Origin: Thysanoteuthis rhombus
Lineage: Eukaryota; Mollusca; Cephalopoda; Oegopsida; Thysanoteuthidae
Assembly: GCA_963457665.1 (NCBI GenBank)
Contig: OY735212.1
Location: 53,869,338-53,933,337, forward strand
DNA length: 64,000 nucleotides
Reading direction: 5' to 3'
Below are positions 25,087 through 37,000 of the stretch, piece after piece (position 1 is the first letter of the stretch; each line of letters starts with the position of its first letter). Made by a program: the position numbers and the translations under genes. The notes under the pieces were generated by a model. The model had not been told where the DNA came from, did not search any database, and was given only the letters and a program-made list of their open reading frames with translations.

Positions 25087-28033
25087 TGTGATGTGCATAA
25101 TGCTATATGAGTGTAGTTTGATAGATAAATTGGGGGTGCATGTTGAGAGCCAAGGGTTTGGAATATATCATTTTTAAAAGATATTTTCCATTTTATGATA
25201 ATCATAAAATTCAATCCATGATAATATATAGTTTTCTCTCCTAAAAATTACTTCAGAATCACCCCGTGCAATATCCCAGAGTAATAACTTGCATTCAGGG
25301 AATGGGTTAAGGCAGTGTTTCACCAAGATTTTCATCCTTTGGGAACCCTTCATATAAATTCCATGTCTCCCAGGGAATCCCTACATAAGAATTATTATAT
25401 ATCTTTTATTAATCTTCTTTCTGTTTTATTAAGTTTAATTTCATGGGGGTAAACAATATATTTTTCTGATGACTGGCTTGAGCAAAAAATAACTTGGCTT
25501 TTCTCAAGTTTATTGACAATGCAAAAAATAACAGAAATCAAACTGCTTGTTAAAGAGACCTTGTGAGGAGGTTTTTCTGAAGTTTATTGACAGAGCATGG
25601 TTCCTTCACTAAATCATAAACTTCTGTTGAAAGAGAGGGAAAGTAATGTTCAGTTTTGATCCACAGTTCTTCCAAGTGGGTTTCAATAAGACTTGAAATT
25701 TTCTGATATCATTCTTCACTTTCAAGCCCATCAGTTGTTGAAACCTTTCAAGATTTTCTTTTGCAACATGATTTTTCCGAAAATTCAGTTTTCTTTTAAA
25801 TCCAAGAATCTTGTCACTTGAAGTAATTCCTTGCAGTGATTTGTACAGCTGATTCATGTGACGTCTAAGAATGTCTTGAAAATTGTCTAAGTAGGCTTAC
25901 CTCTGCAACTTGACAAACTCTGGCTTATTGTTTTCTTGAAAGTGTTCCTGTAATCCATCTCTCAGCTGAGCATCTAATTTAGAACTCATCCTTTATTCAG
26001 CCAATGTATGTAGCAAGAGATTTCTGTGCTCTTTGTCCAGGTTTATGTAGAGCTTTTCAAAGATTCTCGAGAATTGGTCTTTGTTTAATAAATAAGAGAT
26101 TTTTAAATCATCACCTCTCTATGGAGAAAGCAATGTGTTGAGACGATATCAGTATTTTCTTGTTTTACAAGAGAAACAAAACTTTTTATGAAGCCAACCA
26201 TTGATAAGACACCATCAGTACTGATACCAATGCTGTTCTTCCAGGAGAGGACCCTCCTCCATTCAAGAAATGAGGATAAAATATCAATTCCCTTCCTTGT
26301 CTCAGGCAATTCTTTACTACAGAAAAAGTTTTCTTGAATTTCATCTCCATTGGCAAATCTTACAAAAGATGCAATATGACATTAATTGGTAGAAACTATT
26401 GACTGATCAATTTGGATAGAAAAACTTCTTTTTTCCATCACACAAGACCTCTTCAGCATCATGCGACATATCAACACATCAACTTGTATTGTTTGAAAGT
26501 GGAACATCTCCAATTTCTCATACTGCATCTTCTCCCAGCATTTTTACCCACTATAATTTTACATGCAGGCATTATTAAGCTCTTACCAACTGTGTGACTT
26601 TTTCTTTTCTGTGCAGTAATCTCTGCAACCAAATAACTTGCTTCTTGGGTCTTTTTGCTGACTTTTTTTCATATGATTGTTTATGTTGGTGTGGAAATCT
26701 TTTGTATATATTTATACAAGACTATTTGTTAATCTAAATTCATCTTGAAATGTACAATAACATTTAAAGATGAATTTAGATTAACACACGAACAGTCCTT
26801 TAAAAGATTTGTTGCATCATGGGTAACACGCCAACTCCCGTAAAATTTCTAACTCTGGGATGGTGTTGGTTAACAGGCAAATTTTTTTAAGGAGAAAAAT
26901 ATTAGAAAAGATATAAAGAATTAATTGGTAATGCTATTTTTATAAATAGCAAGCAATTTTTATAAAAATTGAATTTTTCAGTCTATTTTTCGAGTTTTGT
27001 TATATACATGAAGGATATGAGATCAACCCCTAAACTTTAAAACGTTCCATTGAATGGATTATGAACAAACAAAAAAACTCATGAAGCATTTTCCAGGGGG
27101 CAACCTGTTTTGCTTCTAAAAAAAGCAAAAACAAAAAAAAACAAAACTTTTTTCATAGATATTTTATAATTGTTTTATTTTCTTAAAGCTTTAGGAGAAA
27201 ATGTAATTCCGAACATTTGTTTTTGCAATGTGCATCAACTGCTGTAAAAGTGATAATCAAAAATTGGAGAGCATAATGTTTTCATCTTTTTTATTCATTT
27301 CCCTAATTATTAATAGCTGCTTCTGACTCATTTCAGCACATGATTTTTTATTACTGTGTATTAAACTAGTGTTTGATTACAGTGATTTGAAACAACAAAA
27401 CAAAAAAAAACCCACCTGTACTGTACATAGTTATCAATACAAAATCCACAAATAAGTAATTTATATTCTTATTGTTTTAAAACAAATTCCATAGATAAGT
27501 TTGTGCGTGTATGATAAAATTATGTAAATAAAATTGAACACAAATTGACCTAATAATGAATTTGCATATAATTGGCCTACTTTTTGCAGAACCTCTTGCG
27601 ACCTTTTGTGGAACACTTTGGTTCCAGGGAACCCTGATTGAGAAACTGTTGAAGTAACTGCTATTCATATGCCTTTAATTACTAGAATAGTTCCAAGATA
27701 AATGAATGAAACCTAACATGTCCATTATATGACCGAAAATATTGTTTATAAAAATTACTGAAATCAAAACAAAATATACATCATCCTCATCTCATAGATA
27801 GAAAAAATAATCATAGATTATCAAAATAAGAAAATCAGTTGGGAAACAATTTATTAATAGAAACAGATTGATTTCTCCCTCAAGTTACACCAATTTTCAC
27901 CAATTATGTAGCAACAACATTGTTAATTACATAATGCAGTAGATGACTATGCAAAAAACTTGCATGTATCTTCACCATGTATCTATTCATTTAGAACTCT
28001 CTATTTTATATATAATACACACACATATATATA

Positions 28034-28077
<44 letters not shown>

Positions 28078-31000
28078 CACGACTCTAGCATTACATTCTA
28101 TGAAATTTCGTAAAATGATAAACTGATTTAATGTTCACCAACAAACGTAAAAAAACAGTACAAATCTTTAATACTTTTTATGTATATCTATAGGTTTGTT
28201 CATAAACTATGTGCAAATGTGATACATTAGTTAAAAGCTTATGATCTTAGGAAGGTTTTTAAATTTGATCTCAACCCAAAACACCAAATTATAAGATTAC
28301 GTGTTTGTTGTATAAGGTGGTCTATCAATTTCACATATTCTGATTGTTTACATTGATTTCTATTTCATTGTGTGCTTCAAGATCTAATTGTTTTAGTTGT
28401 ATGAATTCATCAAATTGACTGTTATTGTTTTATTACCTCTATTTCTGGTATATATAATCCAATCATACCAGTCTGCAGGTAGGGTTTTTGTTGTTTTTTG
28501 CTTGCAGGTGATTTTTAGATATTGGTTCATTGGTAGATTTTGAGATCATTAATATAAATAAATAATTTCCTTTCAGCAAGCGAGAGTATATCCGTACCTC
28601 ACATAAATGAATCTCTGTAGCCTGTATGAATACCAGAATTATTTATCTGAAAAATCAGGAAAAATAATAGATCTTTAATCTAAAATTATGAAAAAAAGTA
28701 AATTTTCTATTTGAAATTATCTAAAAAAAATCATACCAGTACAATTTTGGTATTGTTAGTCCAAAATGACCATAAAAAAGTACTACTCTGAAAAAACAGG
28801 AAAACTCTATTTAGATGGTGCCTAGTGGTGTACTTCTGTAAATTTTCAAGGTTGTAGCCCCAAAGGTGTGACTGTGAGCACCCAGAAATATAGACAGACA
28901 AGCAAAGAGAGAAGAATTTGTAGCTCACTTGGCTGGTTGGTCCTGCCTGCCATTTGTGGAGCTATGGTGATTTGATATTTGAACATTTTAGTAAGCATAC
29001 TACAATGAAATAGTTTTACAATTACTTGTGTTGAAATTGCCCCAAATGTACAAATTTTTTCTATGATTGGAAAGAGCACTTCCTTAAACAGCAACAGAGA
29101 CCATGTTCATTCATACGAATCCAGACATCTCTCATGAGGCACTTTTCAGTTGGTTGGTTCCTAATATGTCAGTTATCAATTTTCTCAGCTGTATCATGTT
29201 TGATTGATATGAAACTTGGTCCTACTTTTATTTTTATTTTCCTCTTTCTTCAACCACAACTTTCTCCTCTTCACCCTGCAGCTACTACTACCTTAACTAT
29301 TAATGCTAAATATTCTTTTTCTAAGCATATCATGTTGGATTGATATGAAACTTGGTCCAGACCATCCTCATCATCTTCCTCTTCCCACTTCTACAATTAA
29401 TAATGCTAAATATCAGTTTTCTCAGCTGTATCATGTTGGATTGATTTGAAACTTGGTTCTGACCATCAATGAACCATCTTCCTCCTCCCACTAATACCAT
29501 GGATGGTGCACGTATCGTTGAACTTACAGTTCTTTTTTGTGCTGATATAGAATCGGTATTTCAGTTTAAGAAATGAGAATTCTAATATTAGCAAAATGGT
29601 TTTCAGAAATATAGTTTGTATCAGTTCAGTTGTTATTTTCTGCTTGTATCTGTGCCCCCACCTTTTTTTTTTTTCTTAGAGAAATTTTCCTTAATTTTTT
29701 TCTCTTCCTTTTTACTACTTTGTAATACGGTAGTTCCAAGGAGTTGAAATGGGACACAAAATCTTGGAATTATGTAGTATGGCGAAATGAATTTTGTTTT
29801 AACTTTTTGATTTAAATGAATCAAGGGTGTTTGATTGTCATGGCCAAGCTTGTTTTGTGTCTGTTTTGAATAATGTTTGAAAAAAAAAAAAAAAAAAAAT
29901 TTCAATTTTATTTTTTGATATTTCCTTATAAAACTGTTCTGAATATTTCATGAAGGAAAATTTGAATAAAAAATATAATGATATCTTGGATAAATATGTT
30001 TCCCTGGAATATTTGCAAAATCTCTTGTTGTTCATGATCAGGTATCATTATATAAAGTATAAACTTAGTTTGTGGAGATCTGTATCCCTGGTAGCACCTC
30101 ATTGCACTAAGAGAAGTAAGGTCAGTATTTAACTGGTATATAACTAGTGTATATAAATGGTATTTAGTAAATAACTAGTATATATAATGGCTTTGCTCTG
30201 TGAAAGGAGTTATAGGTTTTTCCTCTGTTGCAGGTCCTTTGACTAAGTGAGGACAGATTTTTCTGCAGGGTAGTTGGTGTATATAATTAGTATTTAACAG
30301 GTATATAGTATATTACTAGTGTATTTGACTTGTATATAATTCATATTCATCTGGGCAAACATTTTCCTTTGGTTATTTTACATATATAGAGAACTAATGT
30401 GTGCATTTCTATCTATATATAATTGGATATTTAGTAAATATAAAAGATATATCTGTACCTTGCATAAATGAATAACCGTAGCTTGCTTGTGCACTAAAAA
30501 CTAAATATCTGAAAAAAAAAAAATCTTTAATCCGGAATTATTGAAAAAATACCAGCATAAGAATTGGGCATTGTTGGTCGCAAAAGAGACCCTAAAAAGT
30601 TCTTGTAAAAAAAATCTAACCTTTTTTAGATGGTGCCTAGTGGTGTACTTGTGCAAATTTTCAAGGTTTTAGTCCTCAAAATTTGACCAGGATCACTTAG
30701 AGACACGCGTAGACATGGCCATTCGAAGAGAGAAGAAACTGTAGCTCACTTGGCTGGTTGGTCAGCCATTTGTGAGTCTACAGTGATATGATATTTTTTT
30801 GAGTTGACATTCATGATAAGCAGAGGCAGTGTGTTGAACCTGCAGACTCCTGTAGTGGGGTGGGGATATGTCTGAGGGAGTCAGATAAACTTTAAAAAAA
30901 ATCTAAAAACCAGTGGGTGTGCAGTTAGCCTTAATGTTGCCACTCTAGAAGGTAAAAGTGTTTTTGAACTCTGAAGTAACTTTTTCTCTTTTCTATTTTT

Positions 31001-34000
31001 CCTGAATCTAAGAAGTGAATTTGTTGTTTGCTAAAAAGAACCATTTTTGATATTTGGCCACTCTTCTACATTACTCTAGGTAGGATCAGAAGCTAGTGGG
31101 GAGCAGAGCAGGGATCATACAAGCAGTAATGTGAGTAAGAACTTGCAGAATGAAGAACTTGACACCAAATTCTATCTGCTACCATTTACTATTGAATTTA
31201 AAGTAATGTTTTACTTCATTTGAAGCTGACTCTTGTCAAGCATCAATGTTATCAGTTTTCTTTTGTTCAAGGCAAACTGTATTTCTAATTGTAAGTTCAT
31301 GTCTAAAGGAATTATATCAAAACATTAAAACTATACAGGTCTGGTTAGTCGCTCAATTGGATCCGTTGTGTGACAAATGTCATTTTTGGGCTGATCAGTT
31401 AAAAAATTGGGAAAAAGGGTGATCAATGAATAAGTTATTTCTCTCATTTTTTAGGGGCAGTTTTAAAAAAAAATGGCTGATACAAACTAAGGGATCAATT
31501 TAGCATAAACCTACATTGCAAATTGAACGCTCCACTCAAAACCTATAAAGGAGGAAGTTAAAAGACATGAAAAAGAATGTATTTTTAAAATTTCAAGCCT
31601 CCAGCTCCATTGGTGTGGCCTTTACATATATATATATATATAACTACAGAATGTTTATGTCCTGTGATTTAATCACGTCAGCTATACTATTGGAATATTC
31701 CCACAAAATGGTGGCAAACCCACATAGCTAGGTCAGTCATCTGCTAGAAGTAAACTCCTATCAAATGTATTGCCTTGGGGCCTTGTTCCTATCTGTGTCA
31801 CCTCATAGAATGCAAGCCCTTGGTTTAAAGGGTGGGGTTGGTTCAGCTCATTGCATTTCACCTTGAAACTTCATCGCGCTGACTGGAGGGATATTCTGTG
31901 TACAAGTCCCACCCTCATGGAAAACCCTCAATCTAATGACCCTGTGACCTGTTTGGTCAACCTTTGATAGGAAAGTAGTGTAATCTGATCTAACCCGAGT
32001 GAACATTAAATTTAATATTCTGATTGCACCCAGATATTCATGTGTATATGCAAATAAATGAGGGAGACTACTCTTTAATTATCATTTAGTAGTTATCTCT
32101 CTTATCTCCCTTGAGAAATTATTGTAGAAATGAGTGTGGATACTAACCCTAAACTATTAAGTTGCTAGTCACAGGTTTTTTTTTTGTTTTTTTTTTTTCA
32201 GGTTAGAACCTTTTAGGGGCACTTTAATTCAATATACATAGCTACAATGCATTGTTCCAGCTAAGTACAGGTTCCCAGCAGGTAAACTCGATGAGACTTG
32301 GTAGATAATGTTTCTTTGTCTTTGTATGATCTGATATCTTTTGAGGAAAGAAAATGAAATATTGAAAATCAAGCTAGCAGAAATATCAATATCTACTCAA
32401 GCTAATTTGATCCCACTTTGAAAAGGTCGACAGAATTTATGTTTTCTGATGAAATAGCTTGTAGTTAGAAATTCTAGATGATAAATATTTCCCAACCTAT
32501 GAATATAGAAATACAAGTTTTGCCATCAGGTTTCTAGCAGATATGCTTTTTATTTTCTTGGCTTTTCGCAGTTGGTTTTTTTTTTTTCAGATGATGTCGC
32601 ATTAAGAGAATTGTATCGTTAAAATGCCGTGCAACACGATTTTTGTTCTTGGGTAGTAAGTGTTATTTTCTTACTGCTTATGTGTGAAAAAAATATAGAA
32701 AATGGCCATTATTCCTTTCAAATTTTGCTTTTGTGGCCAGGACAATGATATTCATTTGTAATTGTTTCTCTTAATTAGTTATCAAAAATTGTAAATAAGT
32801 TGATTTCAAAATATCACTGTCCTGGTTGCTAAAGCAAAATTTGAAGGGAATAAGTAACATTCTTTATGCTTTTTGGACATAATCACTTGGAAAATAACAC
32901 TCATTTTATAGTAAAAGAAGTTTCACATTGTAATCATTCATTTATAAATGTAAACATTTTTCTTTCATAAAGCTTTGATGTGTTATGGAAATTGTCGTGA
33001 TTTGAATTTGACAACCAAAAATTAAAATTTAAATGTTTTTCGTTGTTTATAGCAACAGCTACTTATTAAGAACATCCAGAAGTTGTTGCTTTAGTCTGCG
33101 TCTGATGTTAAAATTTTACTCATTTTTTAAATCTAATTATTCAAAAATGATTATTTGCTATTAATTTAGAAAAAAAGATACTGCATCTGCAGTTATTTAG
33201 AAAAATGACTTGTTTCCTACAAAGTTAGAAATATTTGGGTGTTCGGAAAGTAATTAAGTATTTCACTGCTATGAATTATAAGCCAACCAACTACGGCAAG
33301 ACACAGGTTAAATGGTATGAAACGACATCTGGATTTGGTTCATCTCTTCTATCCATAACTGTGTCATTTAGTATATAATCAAGTTTAACCCCTAGGAGGA
33401 TTGAGACTTTAAAGAGCAACATATTTGTCATTGCTTAATGCATGAATTTCTAAAGGGTAATACTTCTACACAAATGCAAAACATTTGTGAAGTCTATCCT
33501 GATGCAATGAAGGCTTGTGAATGCTGGCTGTGGTTAAAAAGGTTTTAAAATGGCTTTTTTGATCTCTTTGATAAGCCTTGTCCTAGACGACCCGCTATGG
33601 ATAACAATCTTTTGAAAATACGTAATTACTTTCTTGACACCCTAACATAAAAAAAAACTAATGGTATTATTTGGAAAAATAACTTTTTATCCACTTGTTT
33701 GGTTCATTATTTTCCTTTCCTTTGTCCAAATCAGGATGATGTGTCAAGTACAACAAGTGCCACTATTGAAGATAATCTCCGCAGTGAAACCCCACCACAG
33801 AATAACACCCGCAGATATGGACGGGGCAAAAACCGTTTTCGAAAATCCAAGCTGCAGTACAAGTGTGTTAATTATCTTAAAGTAAGTTTGTCCTTTTCTT
33901 TTTCTCTTTGCTTCATTATTTTTTGATTTTGCCTCAAGATATGTAGCTTTTTAGGGCCATGATTTCATTGAATAAAGACCTTTCAAGTGTTGAAGATCTG

Positions 34001-37000
34001 CTGCTTGATATGGTGATGATTAAAAGACAACTTTTCATGTAGTGAAGATATACAATTTTTTGTTGAGCAAATTATCCAATAGAGATTGTTTAGATTTTCC
34101 TCCAAGCATAATTGGTGTCAGCTGCAGTTATCATATGAAGCATTTTGTCACTTAGCTCAGAAGTGTCAGTTTCTATTCATGTGATCTTTTTATTTGCTAA
34201 ATACCTGTTTATGTAATTTGTGATAAGTGAATTTGATTTAAATCAAAATTTTCATTCACCCTAATGCAGTGTTTATCAACCTTTTCAAACCAGTACCCCC
34301 CCTCCAATCGAATTTTCAGCATCACCCCAACCCTAGTTACAAAAGTATCATACTAGCAACATATAAAGAGAATTATCTAAAAATTGGTGAATGTAAGATT
34401 GCTATGCAATGATACTAATTTTTCTTCAAGAGTTCAGTTTCTGTATTTCGTGTCTCTGTCTCGCTGAAGTGGTCTCTATGACAACAGGAATATCCCATTT
34501 TTTTTATCGCTCCTCTTTCTTACTCAACTGTTATCGATGTATTCCATTTGTCCGATTTCATTATGAAAAATAGGTCTGTCATGGATGTGGCAACTCGAAC
34601 ACACCCTTTGAAATGGAATACGCCCTCCCGACCTCCTGGGGGATGGGGACAGGGATTCCACCCTGGTTGAGAACCACTTCCCTAATGTTTACATATACAG
34701 TGACACAGCAAATTGAGAGTTGGTTTGGGGAAAGTAAAACTAATCCTGATTATATGTAAACGTCAACTGTATTTGAATCTAGTATATGTAAGCAAAGTTC
34801 TGACTTTTTGAAAAAAAAAGATTTCTATTTTATTGTTCCCCTTTGACTTTACCATTACTCCCCTGCTTAGCCTTAATCATTTTTGCACTTATAATTTTGA
34901 TATTTCTGGTGGTGAAAAAAAAAGTTGTTGATTAATCCATTGATATTTCATTGTTTTCTATTGATTTTATTTTTAAAATTTGTGTTTCCTTTAGGAAGAT
35001 CATGCACAGCCAATATTTGGTGTCCAGGTGAACCACAACCACAAAGAAGGTGATAGCATAATTTTCGCTACTGTTGGTAGCAATCGAGTAAGTCTTAATT
35101 TTCTACAGTTTAAATCAAAAGAAAATCTTGAATTTCTATCTAAAATCGTCTACTTGACTATTGATTTGGTATTGATTGTGTAGACATATGAAAGTTTATT
35201 CAAAATGTGTTAGCTTGTTCAATAAGTAATTTTTGGAGATGGATTAAAAACTCAGTCAATTGTGACAAATGTTGAATCTATTTGTCAAGATCATAATTAT
35301 CATTAGCAATAATGGAAACCCACTATAAAAGCAATTCTAATATTTTTTCTAAAATTTTTTAAAATTTAAAAAATTTTAAAAAAAAAAGAGCTTGGATTAT
35401 AGAGAAAAAAAATGTCAATATTTAAAGGTGTTGGTGATCAGTCAGTAGAATAACTCCTCCCCCACCTTATTTGATTCCATGAAATCTCTATAAGGTATCA
35501 TTTGCTTTCCAGTGTTGTTGGATTTGTTTTTGTCCTGGGTAATGCTGGGTACACCAGCTAGGTCAGACTGAAGACTATCATTCCAGATGTTTTGTTCAGA
35601 GTGAAAATTTAAATGAAAATTACTCTGTTTTAGTCAACTGAAAGTTAAAATGACAATTCAAACCCACCCTCAGTAAAATAAACTCAGAAAGGGAAATTTT
35701 TAGGTTTGGATATTTCACTGCTTCCTCGTGTGTATGTATTTCAACAAAACCATGTAAATTTTTGAGAAAATCCAACCCAATTGCCCCCCCCCAATTTCCC
35801 TATCCCCATGCTTATAGCTCAACTAGCTTAACATTCTGAAGATTTTTTTATTTACTCCAATTTTTTAATTGATCACTGGAGCATTTTCTTCATGGCAGTC
35901 TTTAAAAGTAAGGAAGTGATCAGTTCACTATGATCTGATTTTTTTTCTCCAGAATCCCAGATTCTTTCAACAGAAAATAGTTTTATAATGTTTTATAATC
36001 ATTGCAAATGATGATGATGATGATGATCCCCCTGGATTTATAAATTTTATTTTCCTTTAATTTGAACTTTATTCAGTCTCCTTAAATGTGACATGACATT
36101 CTGAACTCACAAATATTTTTATATTCAAATTTTACTCTCATTTTTTTTCTTCTGAATATTTGGCTATTAGTTATAAATTCAGGCATTCTCCAAATTATGA
36201 AGTTGTTCAGTTCTGACCAATTTGTCAAAGTGAGTTCTGATGTAAATTGAATATCTGCTGCAGTGAGTTATAGAAGTCAGTCAACATCAGTGTCTGAAAA
36301 AAATCTGTTTTTGATGAAGAATTTTACAAGTTTCAGGCATTTTTGTTGACCTACGAATATGGAAGCTAATTACAGGCTTATTTACAGGATATGGCAATTA
36401 AGGCCAGGGAATCACCCCCCGCCAGGGCAAAGCAATCGTGAATCCATTATCATGCTGTCCCCACATGATGTTAATTTTTGCCTTTAAAAAAAAAAAAATT
36501 AACATCTGTGTGAGGACAATATTGGCTTTATCAGAAAAAATTCAAAGACTATTTCATAAATTGTTCAGACAATGGATTTCACTCCTTTTGTTGCTAGTGT
36601 TTCAGGTGATCCATTCTAGGGGCTTCCTCAGATATACAAAAAATGGTAGCATATGTACTCTTCAGATCAACCCTCGATTTGAAATCTCGCTGCAATGACA
36701 CCAGTGCTTTTTAAAAACTGTCAACCAAAACAGTCACCATTGGTTTCTTCAGTTTTCAAATGAGTCTGGCTGACTATCTATCACATGTATAGACCATACC
36801 AATGGAAAATTTAAACATTCACTCCTTAATATGTGTAGGAAAAACTTGAAAAAAAAAATTGTATAGGTTTTTAGTGAGTGTGAGGGGTTAATTTGAAATG
36901 TAAGTTTATGCTGAATTGGTCCTTTAATGTGTTGCCAGCAGCATTCATGCTTGATAAAAAGAAAAAGTTTAGACTTTTGTTGTGATCACTGCCCAACAAA

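Larger units (their letters stand above)
25313..27648 (-). mobile_element. hAT transposon, about 2.3 kb, with decayed transposase
   Basis: The ends are related inverted repeats: CAGTGTTTCACCAAG at the left and CTGATTGAGAAACTG at the right, both near GGAACCCT, as in Charlie-type hAT elements. Between them a - strand coding region carries hAT/ZBED5-like landmarks (see 25560-26640). Target-site duplication is unclear: GGTTAAGG on the left and GTTGAAGT on the right match at only 5 of 8 positions. Confidence 0.7.

Noticed and set aside
25313-27648. Domesticated hAT gene (ZBED-like) inside EED intron 1
   Set aside because: The transposase is interrupted by many stops and frameshifts and the element ends are still recognisable.
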